Notes under the pieces: model-generated
The model's database searches: none
What the model saw: only the letters and a program-made list of their open reading frames with translations
What the model was told of the DNA's origin: nothing
Program-made: the position numbers and the translations under genes
Shown: positions 44,614 through 55,700 of the stretch, one piece after another
How the letters are laid out: each line of letters starts with the position of its first letter
How positions within the stretch are numbered: the stretch's first letter is position 1
NCBI GenBank assembly: GCA_963971285.1
Contig: OZ020255.1
Location: forward strand, 6,634,001 to 6,698,000
Reading direction: 5' to 3'
DNA length: 64,000 nt
Source: Astropecten irregularis
Lineage: Eukaryota > Echinodermata > Asteroidea > Paxillosida > Astropectinidae

Positions 44614-44883
44614 GTCGATTTTACGAAGCCATGCAATGGGAGACTTTGGAGAACAGGTCTTCATCAAGTCAACTGCGCATGCGCATGCAATTGTGAGTAT
44701 GCACGCGTTGTTTTGCGCATGCGTGTGTGCGCGTGCGCTGTTGACTTGAAGACCGCTTCTTCATAGCCTCCCATTGATCGTAACTAGAGTTACGAAGGAT
44801 AACCCATCATATCCTACGTAGGACTGCAATGGACAAGTCCTGCGATTGAAAGTAAGTTACGATGAGTTCGGTGAAATCTACCC
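44614..44883. mobile_element. GTTACGATGAG MITE, copy 3, interrupted
   Basis: Outer ends GGGGTCGATTTTACGAAGCC and GGTGAAATCTACCCC. The fold-back element at 44634-44777 sits just inside the left end. Confidence 0.62.
44634..44777. mobile_element. CAATGGGAGACTTTGG fold-back, nested
   Basis: Nearly a complete palindrome: CAATGGGAGACTTTGGAGAA / TTCTTCATAGCCTCCCATTG, inner GTCAACTGCGCATGCGC / GCGCGTGCGCTGTTGACTTG. Confidence 0.72.
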
Positions 44884-45288
44884 CAGAATCCCTATGGCAC
44901 CAGGCTCATGATACTGGGAATAATGCTTTGGCATTTTACTCAAGTACAGTATGGCGAATTGTTTCATACTCGTGATTTGAGGGGTGATGTGCTGTTTGCA
45001 AATACCCAATACACCCTGTAGGTGCCAAAATGGGTACCTGTGGTTGGCCAGGTGAGACCGACAAGGGTCAAAGGTCATTGACTGGGCTGTCAGTCCAATC
45101 CGAGCCAAGCCCGCACACTGACCACACTCAAGCCAGCTGAGCGATGAGACGTCATAATGAATATTTAGTTTCCAAGTCAAATAATCCCACTGTGAAACAA
45201 CCTGGTTGAAAGTTGGTCCCCCACATCTCAAATTCTTAAAGTTTTTGTTGTACATGCTCTAAGTTATCTTGAATGAGTACCGGTAAGA

Positions 45289-45535
45289 CTTGCGGAGACA
45301 CCATGTATAATACTCTTTTAGGAAGATGTGTGGTCCTGAAAAGGACCGATGAGAGTGGATTCTTGATGTTTCAACTAGTGTGCTCTAGTCGTCCTTAGGA
45401 GTCGTCCACTCTCTCCTGAGGACCACTAGAGCACACTAGTCGAAACGTTTAGAATCCACTCTCAACGGTCCTTCTCAGGACCACACACCTTCCAAGAAGA
45501 GTATTATACATGGTGTCACCGCAAGTCTTACTCAT
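45289..45535. repeat. Long inverted repeat with conserved hairpins
   Basis: Arms of about 110 bp: GCGGAGACACCATGTATAAT, GTGGTCCTGAAAAGGACC, GAGAGTGGATTCTTGATGTT and ACTAGTGTGCTCTAGT, mirrored on the right. The right arm reads CTGAGGAC, a stem ACTAG/CTAGT, then CGAAACGT. Single or shorter versions lie at 35100-35169 and 39241-39420. The transposon class is unknown; a Penelope-type terminal repeat is possible. Confidence 0.7.
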
Positions 45536-45843
45536 TCTAGTCTCCCCATCATGCAAAACCTCAAACCCTACTAAGTTATCTTCTTTTGTACAATTTGTGT
45601 AGGTAAGAACATTCGTGCAAATGCATATTCCATGGTATTGCGATACCAGCATTATATTCTACAATTAGCAGGTGTTAATTAAACTCAAATTTGTCCAGAT
45701 TTAATTGATTGTGGGGTGCTGCTTTCAACCGGGCGTTCAAGGCAGTGAGTGGTATGATCGTGTTGTTGTTTTTGTTTGTCGTCGTTAAGTTTACAGGTTT
45801 ACAATACAAACCAAGGCAATTAAAGAACCATGGTGTAGTCTCA

Positions 45844-46085
45844 GGGGGTTTACGAAAGCCGGAGGCTCAGAATCCAGTTCCGTCATCCATATGCTGAAAA
45901 TATAGGTTGTGGTTTTTCATTGAAGCTAAAATTCTGTTTTCCTTTTCACTAAACTAGAGAATCTACTTCCGAACCGCAGACAAAAGCCTCTATTTTGATA
46001 CCCATTATTTTAGAATGGATTCACAAAATGGAGCCTGAGCCTTAGCCTTAGCCTGAGCCTGAGCCTGAGCCTCAGTTTCATAATA
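45844..46085. mobile_element. GGCTCC-hexamer MITE, copy 6
   Basis: Left end TTTACGAAAGCCGGAGGCTC, conserved centre, and right block of GCCTGA/GCCTTA hexamers. Confidence 0.65.
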
Positions 46086-46844
46086 CTCTTAGTCTAGCCA
46101 CAGACTCATGTTTTTCATTGGACTACACAGAAAGACCATGCAAAATCGGTGATGACTCATTTGCGAATATGTATGAACATATGGTTTTGTTTTTGTTAAT
46201 TTTATTATTATTATTATTATTTTTTTTTTTGTCAATTCCTTGTTGCATCACCCAGAATATACTGTTAGGTCTGGTAACCAGTGTTCTCAAATACACATTC
46301 CTGTGATAATTTTTTTCTTGCATTATTACTCTCGAAAGCATACTCTTTTTTTTTAAATATGATGGAAATATAGCCAAATAATAAAGTGACCGTTAATACT
46401 ATGGGCAATGTGGATTGTCATGTGACCAGCAGAGGCGTGTTTGTTTTACGTTTCATTCCTCACAACCTAGACTGGTACCCTGGCGGTACTGGAGATGGAC
46501 TTGATTGAAGTTGGTGACCAGTGTCTTGCTAAGCAAATTGAGTTTCTGCTTAGCGTGTTTGTGAATAACCCCTCGGTCCTCAGCCAAGTATGTTCAATCC
46601 ACATTGTACCAAGTTAATACTCTTTTTTTTTCTATGAATATGTATGATATTTAAATGTTTTGTGCTTCCCTCTCATTGTGATATTAATTAATCTAATTAA
46701 CTAATTAGTCTTTTAATGACTAAAACCGGCTGTATATTATAACACATGGGCGATATACATTTTAAACGTTTAACATACGCCTTTAATTGCTTGCTTATTA
46801 CATGTATACCAAAACAAAATGGCCAGTACAGGAAACTATACATA

Positions 46845-47067
46845 GGGCCTTTACGAAATGGGGTTTGGGGCTAGGCTTGGGATTTACTTTTCTACTGCCA
46901 TTTTGTGTCCTAAATGATATAAAGGGCTTGAGATACTTGGCGAAGCTGGAGCCTTTCTTCGGCTTCGTCATGTGGCCCAATCCCTTCGTTTAGTTTTGTA
47001 GGCCTTAAATGGCGGTAGCAAAATAAGTCCCAAGCCTAGCCTCAAGCCAGTTTCGTAAAGGTCCTTA
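46845..47067. mobile_element. GGCTAGGCTTGGG MITE, copy 3
   Basis: The cleanest copy: 223 bp from GGGCCTTTACGAAATGGGG to TTTCGTAAAGGTCC. Confidence 0.72.
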
Positions 47068-47714
47068 GGAACATTACAATTGACCGTTGTATTACGTCAT
47101 GAGTCTGGTATTGCACAGTGACTCTTGGTGGTGCCCTGGCTAACAATACATACATTGTACAATGACTTCATTCTCGCTTTGGGTGACTGGACTGTATTAG
47201 AAACACTTAATATCTGTCGTGAAGCTTTCCTTTTTCTTTATGAAAGAAAAAGTTCACGAGTCATTTTCCCCTCGCCATTGAATGTTGTAATTTAAAGGGA
47301 TGGTACAGAACTGGTTTTTGTGACAAAACCGTTGCTGACAGTGAAAGCACATAATGTAATCCACCATATACCTTAACTGACAAACCTGTAGAAGTTTGAG
47401 GTCAATCAGCCATCTGGGTCTCGAGAAAATAGTGAAAACCTGTTTACGCATTTCAACAAAGTTGAAAAAATGAATAAAACGCTTCGAAGCGATTTATTCC
47501 AATCGGAAAATAGTTTCATTTATTTCTCAATGAATATGGTTTTCAGACAAAAACATTTCATGGGATGTTTTCTCCTATCATCACCATTCTACTGTGTAGA
47601 GAGGGCTTGAATGAATAGGGAAAAGGAACAAAACACGGAACAAAGCTTATTATACTTGTTAAACGAAACAGTATTTAGCAAAACATCTTTAATACGATAA
47701 GTAATATAGGGCTC

Positions 47715-47935
47715 CAATTGCTCTATTTTGCCATAGACCATTTTTGTACGTATTTTAATAGGCTGGAGGCTAGGCTAAGCTTACAAAACATAATGAAGGG
47801 ATTGGGCCACATGGCGAAGCCGGAGAAAGGCTCCAGCTTCGCCGTGTATCTCAAGCCCTTCATTTCATTAGGACACAAAATGGCGGTAGCAAAATAAATC
47901 TCAAGCCTTAACCTCAATCTGAATTTTGTGGCCAG
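47715..47935. mobile_element. GGCTAGGCTTGGG MITE, copy 4 (decayed)
   Basis: Reverse-oriented, diverged copy (GGATTGGGCCACATGGCGAA, CTCAAGCCCTTCATTTCATT). Confidence 0.55.
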
Positions 47936-49046
47936 TAGATTCATGTGAAACTATCCTTTCAAATACAAAGACCGCACACGGGCATAGTCTGACTTGTCTG
48001 AGTTTTGGCAAAATTTGTGGAGTTTCCTCGCATGCTTTTTGGATCATGGCGCGACTAAGGAACTAAGATAACATAAGGGAACAGAGTGTTGAAGAAAGAA
48101 GTTAAAATAGCTACTCAGTATCTGTAAGGCTGGTTTGGTTTCTATTTAGAACTAAGGTTCCTTTGTGGAACTAAGTTTCTAAGTTGGTTTTTGTGAACAG
48201 GAAATACAAGCCTTCAAGATGAAGGGTTAAGCTTACAGACTTACATTGAAAGAATTATAGCCAACTTGGTAATTTTTGTCTGAATACAACACCAGCATAT
48301 CCTCGGATCGGTATGCATAATGTCTTTTCATAAAATTAATTATTCATAATCACCGGGAGAATGGGTTAATCTGATTGGTTAGCTTATTACTGTAGATAGA
48401 AATGACGTCAATATATAGCAACTCCTCATTGGTTGCGAGATTCTTTGACGTCACAATTTACGCAACGGTTAACTTTTGGCCAGCCTCGGAAGCAATGTTT
48501 GAATTCTGTCTAGTCCGTATGAGTGTTCGTGTTTTAAACAAAAACAAAAAAATTTAAATGATGTCAGTCGTACAATGATCAACCATTATCTATAACTGTA
48601 AAATGCAATGTAATAGACAAAAACAGTTTGGAGGAATAAAAATCCAAGTGAATTGAAAAATCACCATTTTGTTTTGATGATTGTGTTCATTCTTTTACTG
48701 ATGTTTTCAGTGTGGCTTTGATAATGCACTAAACTATTTTGTCAGTGTCAGTGAACTATCCCATAATTTAATGTACATTTTCATACCAATAATGTTTTCA
48801 TCTTTCCACATATCTGGAATCGGCTATGGTAAAATGCAGTTTGATTGAGAGAGTACATCAAGTATATTTGTTTCTATATAGTTTATGTATTTGTGTTCTT
48901 TCAAAGCTTGGCATTATTTTCATCCTTCGATACATATACGAGAAATTTTGAAAAACATGGTAGTTGTACCTGTCTACTTACTATTATTATATACTCAAAA
49001 GCTTTTACGTTTCTGCTTTCATTCACGAAATAATTGTACCAAGTGC

Positions 49047-49117
49047 ACGGTTTATCCCACTTCTGACACCAATTGCAGGTTGCTATCAGTGCAGTGCAAC
49101 CGTCTCTACTGTCCGGC
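49047..49117 (-). repeat. LTR 3' end and primer-binding-site remnant at the receptor stop
   Basis: On the minus strand GACAGTAGAGACGGTTGCAC, a variable spacer, then GCAAT and TGGTGTCAGAAGTGGGATAA. The same order stands on the plus strand at 49974-50040. TGGTGTCAGAAGTGGGA resembles the complement of a tRNA-Leu 3' end, a known primer site type in Ty3/gypsy elements. It overlaps the last nine codons of the GPCR. Confidence 0.6.
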
Positions 49118-49720
49118 CGCCAGCAGTTCCCGAAGCCCCTGGAAAGTTTCCAGCTTGGTCGGTGCGGGAGCTAGTATCACCGGGGCCCTGCCGGCCACGC
49201 TGCTGCCTCCTCGTCTGCTTGAAGCACACCGGGAACGCCTTTTTGAAGTACCGCCTGTAATTCTCGCCCATGAAGGCGTACACGAACGGGTTGACGCTGG
49301 AGTTGGCGTAGGACAGCGTGTGGGCTGCCATCTTGGAGATGTAGGTGGCCTCCGTCCAGGGGAAGAAGGGGTCCAGTCGCATCCAGAGGTGGATGATGTA
49401 GATGGGAAGCCAGCAGATGGCGAAGACCAGGACCACCACCAGTACCATGCGGGTCACCTTGCGCTTCTGGCGAGCGTTGTGCAGGTTGGAGTTCTGGTCG
49501 GGCTCGCCGGGGGAGACACGAGACCAGAGCTTGCGCAGCATTATGCCATAGCACACGGTGATGGTAACGATGGGAATGACGTACAGAAGGATGAAGCTGA
49601 AGACGGCATAGCCGGGGATCATGATGGCCAGGGGCCAGAGCTCTGAGCAGACCAGCTCGCCAGTAGGGGTGACTGCTAGGTCAAAGTAGACGGCCACGGG
49701 AATGGAGATCAAGAAGGAAC
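49086..49720 (-). CDS. GPCR coding exon 3 (TM4 end to C-terminus)
   Basis: Acceptor cccggcag; completes Gly173, then [14 protein letters not shown] and the rest of the receptor to TGA at 49088-49086. It carries ECL2 with Cys197, TM5 (about 206-233), a basic third loop with [10 protein letters not shown]6, TM7 and the [15 protein letters not shown] helix 8. The tail is Arg/Gly/Ser-rich and ends TVETVALH. The last codons and 3' flank match an LTR-like repeat at 49974-50040. The long plus-strand frame over this exon is its shadow. Confidence 0.93.
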
Positions 49721-52700
49721 CTGCCGGGAAGTATAGAGGACAAAAACAAGAAGCTGTACAACATTCAGGACAGTGGTAAATGGGACAACAAGGAAGAAAT
49801 ACTATAGATTTACTTTACATTTTATACTCTTTTGGAGTATAACCCCAGAAAGTAAATAGTCCAATTATCGTACTGACGGGTAGTTTGGAAAGATGCAGCC
49901 CAGTAACTAGTTCTGACATCTATTCGCGAGCTCATGAATATTCCGTAGGCCCTTAAAATCCCTGTAGCTGCAAGACAGTGGAGACGGTCGCACTCTGGAC
50001 TGAACTCAAGCAGCAATTGGTGTCAGAAGTGGGATAAACCACTGTTGAGCTTGTGTGAGGTGCATGTCTTGTTTGAAAGAAAAATAAGGTAATTGCTTCA
50101 TTTCACCAGAAAGTTTGATCACCTTTTGGAAGTATTTTAGAGTTTTTGGACGAGTTTTGGTTTTGTGTTTTTATGATAAACGTTTTCCTGCCAGTTCCCT
50201 TACCTATCCAGATGCAAGCGTTGACGATGCAGGCCACTTTTGTAGTCCGTGTTTTGAGCGATCTGATTGGATGAACGATCGCCTGGTACCGGTCGATGCT
50301 CATGGCTGTCAGTGTGAGGCAGGTGCACTGCCCGGTCACCTGCAGGGGAGGGGAGTCAGGAACCAGACTTCATTCTCTTGGTTTGAGTATAGGCCACCTC
50401 GATTAAAGTAAATCACATTGCTTTGGCTAAAAACAACTTGACTTGACTTACAAGACTTATAACCAGCATTCTCTGAGTCACCCTCCTTAAGAGTCAAGAC
50501 GAACAGAGCACAATGTTCGGAACGAGTGTTAAACCATCGGCTCTTCTCAGAACCTCACACTTAACCGTTACCGCAAACCTACCTATATTTATAGTAATTC
50601 CACCATTCATAGCTTTAAGTCTTATCTAAACTCACAGGAAAATTAGGTCCCGTGCCACACAAAGCAACTTTTACAGGCAATTATACCACACACAAAGGGA
50701 AAATCTTGCTAGAACAAAATTTTTTTCCTTGTGCTTTCTCATTATCTTTAATGAAAGGTATATGGAAATTCAAAGATGAATTGCTATTTCTTCTTGGAAA
50801 TTTTATGGAATGGTTTGCCTGTTAATTGCCTCCTGTGTCAATATTCTTTCAAAATCATGACGTGTCCGGCCCTTCTAAAAATCTTGCTGGTTTCACACAT
50901 CCTTTTCGACCTCAGCGGGAAGTCCTCAATGTAAACATATAACCCCCAAGTCCATGCTGAGATAATCCCTATAATCACTTAAATAAACAACCTGCTCTTG
51001 ACCACAAACTCCAGGGTATGTTGCTGCCTAGCCCTAGGTTGCTGGAACTACTTTCATGTAAAGACACGACTTGAGCCAGGAGAAAGTTTTCCATCCGAAA
51101 ATCATTACAAATAATAAAACACTTTGTAAAACGTTTGCCTTATGGATAATGATCCCGAATTCATTTTTAGATATTTTTAATAATGAATTTAAGTTAAAGG
51201 TTGACTTCGGGGAGAAAATGTAGGTATCAAAACAAATCGCTCACGCTAACCTCAGATTTGTGAAAACTTGTTACTGTTAGGGAGTACCTTTATTAGGAGC
51301 CAAGCTTGTGCAGTTTTGACTAAAATAAAAACCGAAAAACCGTCTGAAAAGGGTAAAATCGCGTCGGAAAACCGATAACAAAAATAATTTAAATAGACGA
51401 CAAAACATTAGAAATTAAAAAATAAAATGAGATCGTAAAACTGTAAAACGTTTGCCCTACAGTGATCGAGAATTGTTTTTGTTTTTTAGTAATGAATAGT
51501 GAATTTAATCACATAATTACAACTTCGGATTTTGGAGAGAAACTGGTACTTTGGTAGCAAATAAAAATCACCTGTTAGCCTCCGATAGGTCTGTGAAAAG
51601 TTCAAATACGTCGTATATTTTGGCGTTCCTGTCGCTGCGATTTAATCCACCGTCATAATGATCCTGCCATTTGCAAATTATAAGTACAGGCGAAATGAAC
51701 ATTCACATTTGGTTATGGAAGATTGCCTTTACAGACAGCGAAACCAAAATTTATTGTCGAAAAGTATGGCGTGCAAAGTTAACATTTAATCGGGAATAGA
51801 GATATCTCTATTAACAATAGAGATATCTCTATTAACAATAGAGATATCTCTATTACAAGACGTGCCAAGTTAACATTTAATCCCGAAATAGAGATATCTC
51901 TATTAATAATAGAGATATCTCTATTGTTAATGGAGATATCTCTATTATTAATAGAGATATCTCTATTAGTAATAGAGATATCTCTATTTCTAATAGAGAT
52001 ATCTCTATTATTAATAGAGATATCTCTATTAATAATAGAGATATCTCTATTACTAATAGAGATATCTCTATTTCTAATAGAGATATCTCTATTAATAATA
52101 GAGATATCTCTATTGTTAATAGAGATATCTCTATTTCGCAATAGAGATATCTCTATTGCACAATAGAGATATCTCTATTTCGCAATAGAGATATCTCTAT
52201 TATAATCAGCTTTCGACGTCAGCAGGTCGCCCTCTACGTTTTGTTTTGTTTAAATTTCTATCATCTTGAGGGGTTTCAAGTCGCGTCTTAATACTGTACT
52301 CCCGCAGTTGTTTACGCTGGGAAGTTTATGTATCTTTTTATGGTACCAGTCTGTCGAGATGTCGCCTAATCTGGCGAATTTCGCTATGTATGCGACGTTC
52401 CAAAACGGTCCTTAATCCAGCCATTATAAATTAATTGAAAGTGCCTGGGCATAATACATGTAATAACGAACATAATAAAATGACTTGATGCATGATGGGA
52501 TATGATGCGCGTGCCCCCTGGCTCACTGAAACTTTGTGCGTGACGTTACAACGACCACTCCGACCGGAAACATTAATAGAGATATCTCTATTAAAACCGG
52601 AAGTACACAATAGAGATATCTCTATTGTTAATAGAGATATCTCTATTACTAATAGAGATATCTCTATTGCTAATAGAGATATCTCTATTGCTAATAGAGA

Positions 52701-55700
52701 TATCTCTATTGCTAATAGAGATATCTCTATTCTTAATAGAGATATCTCTATTCTTAATAGAGATATCTCTATTTCTAATAGAGATATCTCTATTCTTAAT
52801 AGAGATATCTCTATTGTTAATAGAGATATCTCTATTCCCGATTAAATGTTAACTTTGCACGCCATAGAAAAGTGTCTGTCTAAATACATGTTCTCGCGAT
52901 CGTTTTGACTTCCGAGTTCACCAGACACTGGCACAAAATGTACGTACCATGCGTGCAACAGAAGACTGGTTTTGCGAGCGGGTGATCGAAACTTCAATGG
53001 TGACTCTAGAGGAGTCGAGAACTAGACTAGTAAACTTGCATCAGTCGATATCATGGAAACCTCGACGGGACTTTTGCGAAGAGCGTTCGCTCGTGCACAA
53101 CCTTTGGTAGATAATAATAGAATATCGGAACCATAGAAGTACGTACGTGTTTACTTTTGCAGGTGGTCTGATCTATTGAGCTAATCGCAGTGCGTGTTTT
53201 AGAATAGTGAAAATAATGCATTGCAAGGACTGAAGCAAGTTCAATCATTCCGACCACAAGCCTACATTGGGCACAGCACACACACCGGGCACAGCACACA
53301 CACCGCGTGGCATGGTTGCTGTGTTGGCACTGCATGCTGCATGCACCGTACGATCGAGATTGTGTGTGCCGTTGTGTGAGCTTTGTCGCCCGTATGCGCT
53401 GTGTAAGTTCTACGCTTTAGTGGTGTCCTGGTATATAGTTTGTTCCAAAACGATGTAGTTGTGTTACAAATACATGTAGATGAAATTTAAAGAATAAATA
53501 TATCCCATAGTACGTACACTTACAGCCCATTCGTACTATTTTGTTCAATTTTACCGGCAGGACAGCCTACAATATTAATGCGCACGCAACGGTAGCCGAC
53601 TAGCCGTACTCCAACACCGAAAAATAATCGTTCTCTGCGGTTCCTTTATCAATTTTGACGGTTCAAAAACGAAAACCAAACAACTTTTTACAAATATAAT
53701 TATTTTGATATTCACACCAACTCATATCTCCATACGTTTTTAAAGAAATTTCACTAGGGACCATTCAGGCAGGATGGCCTTTCCCCAGTTATCAAACTCA
53801 TTATTGGATTAGTGGTGATAACAATCTTAATCCCCCAGAGGCACTGCTAATTGCCCCTTCAAAAAAGTCCCAAAAGGATGCGTTGCGACCCGAGTTGAGG
53901 CCGGTTTACTCGGGTCTAGCTTAGATGGGGCGGACACGTAATGTGTTCTCCAAAATGACGGTCAAAACAAAGTAGCTGAGCTGTACTAGGCCCATCACTG
54001 TAGAAGTTATTGAAATATATTTAATCCAACTTGAACAAACAAAGAATGAATCCATTTTCAAATTGTCTGATTGTTTTTGTCATTGGCATCAGAAGTTGGA
54101 ATTATAGGGGCGCAATTTTAGCGCTTGCCCCGGGCGCCGTTTTCCCTAGATACGCCGCTGTACAGGATTACGCGATAGGGGGCCAGGGGGGGGGGACGTG
54201 CCCCCCTGGAAAACCTCGTGCCCCCCCCCCCCCCCATTTGAGATTTGGGTTGGTGGAAAAAAATATAATATATATTGTAGTGCCCCCCCCCCCAACAATT
54301 GCTAGTGCCCCCCTTGTGCCCCCCCAGACTCAAAAATCTGGTGACGCCACTCCCCCCCCCCCCCCCCCAAATATTTCGAGGTTGAATATCATTTAAGTTT
54401 ATTGTATAGATTAGAAATATTTCATGATCCTTGTTTTTTTTTTTAAGTCTTCGCAGTGCATTTATAAATACCGAATATCGTTTTTAAATGCTCTAAAATG
54501 CGAATTTTCAACTCTGTTTTTATTAAAAGGTCCCTGGTTTGGGAGGGGGTATCCCACCTCCCACAGCCTCCCCCCGCTCGGTCGCTTCGCTCCATCGCAT
54601 AGGACACCAAATCACCAATCATCCCCCACAATCATGAAAAGAAATCGACACCAGTGGCTATCGTACTCTTCGTATCGTATCGTACTCTTGACCTGATTGT
54701 AAAAGTGTATAGTACACAATTTTACACATCGTTACAAGTGACTTTAGTTAACAAATCATGATGAATTATGACCCAATCGCAATGATGTCGCTCTCACGGT
54801 GTCAGTTGCACATCGTTCTCAACGATCCAATGGACCGTACCGCAGAACATCCAGTTCCAATTCAAAAATGCTTACGAGAAAAACCGTGTTCGGTCCACAT
54901 AGTGATAATTCTTCCAAACCACAATTATTATGTTTTCTTGAGGAAGAAAAACAGGCTAAAAAGCAATGACAGTGGAACATGAACTAAACAACCAACAAAT
55001 CATTCCTCCTCGGATTGATGATGAAACCGCGAAGCCCTAATCATTCTCCCCTCCCGGTGAAATACGACTCGGTCCCTGCGGGCATGTCACCAATTTCCCG
55101 CTCATTATTATCCGCCCGGGGACATTATTTGTCAGTTGAGTTTTTATAGTTTCCCTAATTTTTCCCCATTCCTGTCGGACTTTGTGATTTAAGAGATGCT
55201 TTTAAATGTAGACATTTCCAGTATTCGTTATTATAGGCTTACGGGTCATCATTGAGGACATTGCTTTCACTGAAATCGTCTACCGCAAGCCTTGACAAAT
55301 AAGAGATGTTCAGGTACCATATTAGACTCCGTAAAACAATTGAATCAAGCCCCGCCAAGCCCAAAATGTAAATGCCCTAACATTAATGAAATGATTTTAA
55401 ATAAGGTGTCGAAATTATCAAGGTATTACAGGTAGTATCATACTTTAATAAGAAACCAAAACAGAAATGTAAGTTCACAGATTTACGTATCTTAACAGGG
55501 TAACGTAACTTTACAGGGTATAAAGATGGTGGCGGTAGAAACATACCGTTCAAATTTTCCGCCTAAAATGGTGTATTTATCCAGAAACAACGACCGAAAA
55601 TCTTGTTGATCTTTTAAAAGATCAAAAATAAAAGAGAAAAGACTGAAGAAATACTGTGGCTGTTTTTCACTGCTTCTCAAAAAGTGGGCACCGTATGGGA

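Larger units (their letters stand above)
39873..49085. other. Intergenic region between convergent genes
   Basis: About 9.2 kb between the kinase stop and the receptor stop, with no exon recognised. Contents: an ATGGAATCCGT element (40195-40413), a CCCTAAC-ended element (40508-40917), a TTAAGATTGATCTTAA MITE (about 41318-41463), an element with AGGCGCGGTTCTA ends (41533-41819), and GGCTAGGCTTGGG MITEs (42900, 46845, 47715). Also a TTAA MITE (43165), a fold-back inside another MITE (44614-44883), a long hairpin repeat (45289-45535), and a GGCTCC MITE (about 45844-46085). Stretches 41900-42880, 43790-44500 and 48080-49040 are AT-rich with nothing assignable. Confidence 0.65.
51765..52866. mobile_element. 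Palindrome-array element, copy 1
   Basis: A 1102-bp non-autonomous element. Its ends are perfect inverted repeats beginning TATGGCGTGCAAAGTTAAC at 51765 and mirrored at 52866. It is flanked by the 6-bp duplication GAAAAG at 51759-51764 and 52867-52872. Inside the ends lie two arrays of the perfect 18-bp palindrome AATAGAGATATCTCTATT (51795-52201 and about 52573-52841), about 30 units in all, at roughly 21-bp spacing. Between them is about 370 bp of unique DNA. A second, slightly altered copy of the terminal repeat lies internally at 51858-51892. No transposase is encoded. The 6-bp duplication fits few classical superfamilies (IS3EU and Dada are reported with 6-7 bp); the class is unknown to me. 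Confidence 0.9.

Noticed and set aside
35118..45475. Calling the conserved hairpins true hammerhead ribozymes
   Set aside because: Each copy has one extra base before stem II and imperfect GAA surroundings; kept only as a resemblance.
48885..49646. 253-residue plus-strand open frame, the longest in the window
   Set aside because: It runs antisense to GPCR exon 3 and shows no domain. The minus strand carries the clear seven-helix motifs, so this is a shadow of GC-rich coding DNA.
51779..52166. Open frames of repeated NRDISI or LIEISL (also at 52492-52852, 61684-62053, 62389-62818)
   Set aside because: They are by-products of a stop-free 21-bp palindromic repeat read in multiple frames and on both strands, with no start context or splice evidence.
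51795..52841. Resemblance to a CRISPR array (regular short palindromic repeats)
   Set aside because: Spacers are only 3-4 bases, the DNA is eukaryotic, and the arrays lie inside a transposable element with target duplications.
54110..54370. Poly-C tracts as a possible G-quadruplex regulatory region or coding exon
   Set aside because: C-runs sit in a degenerate repeat and could be partly an assembly or homopolymer effect; there are no conserved flanks or splice-flanked frame.
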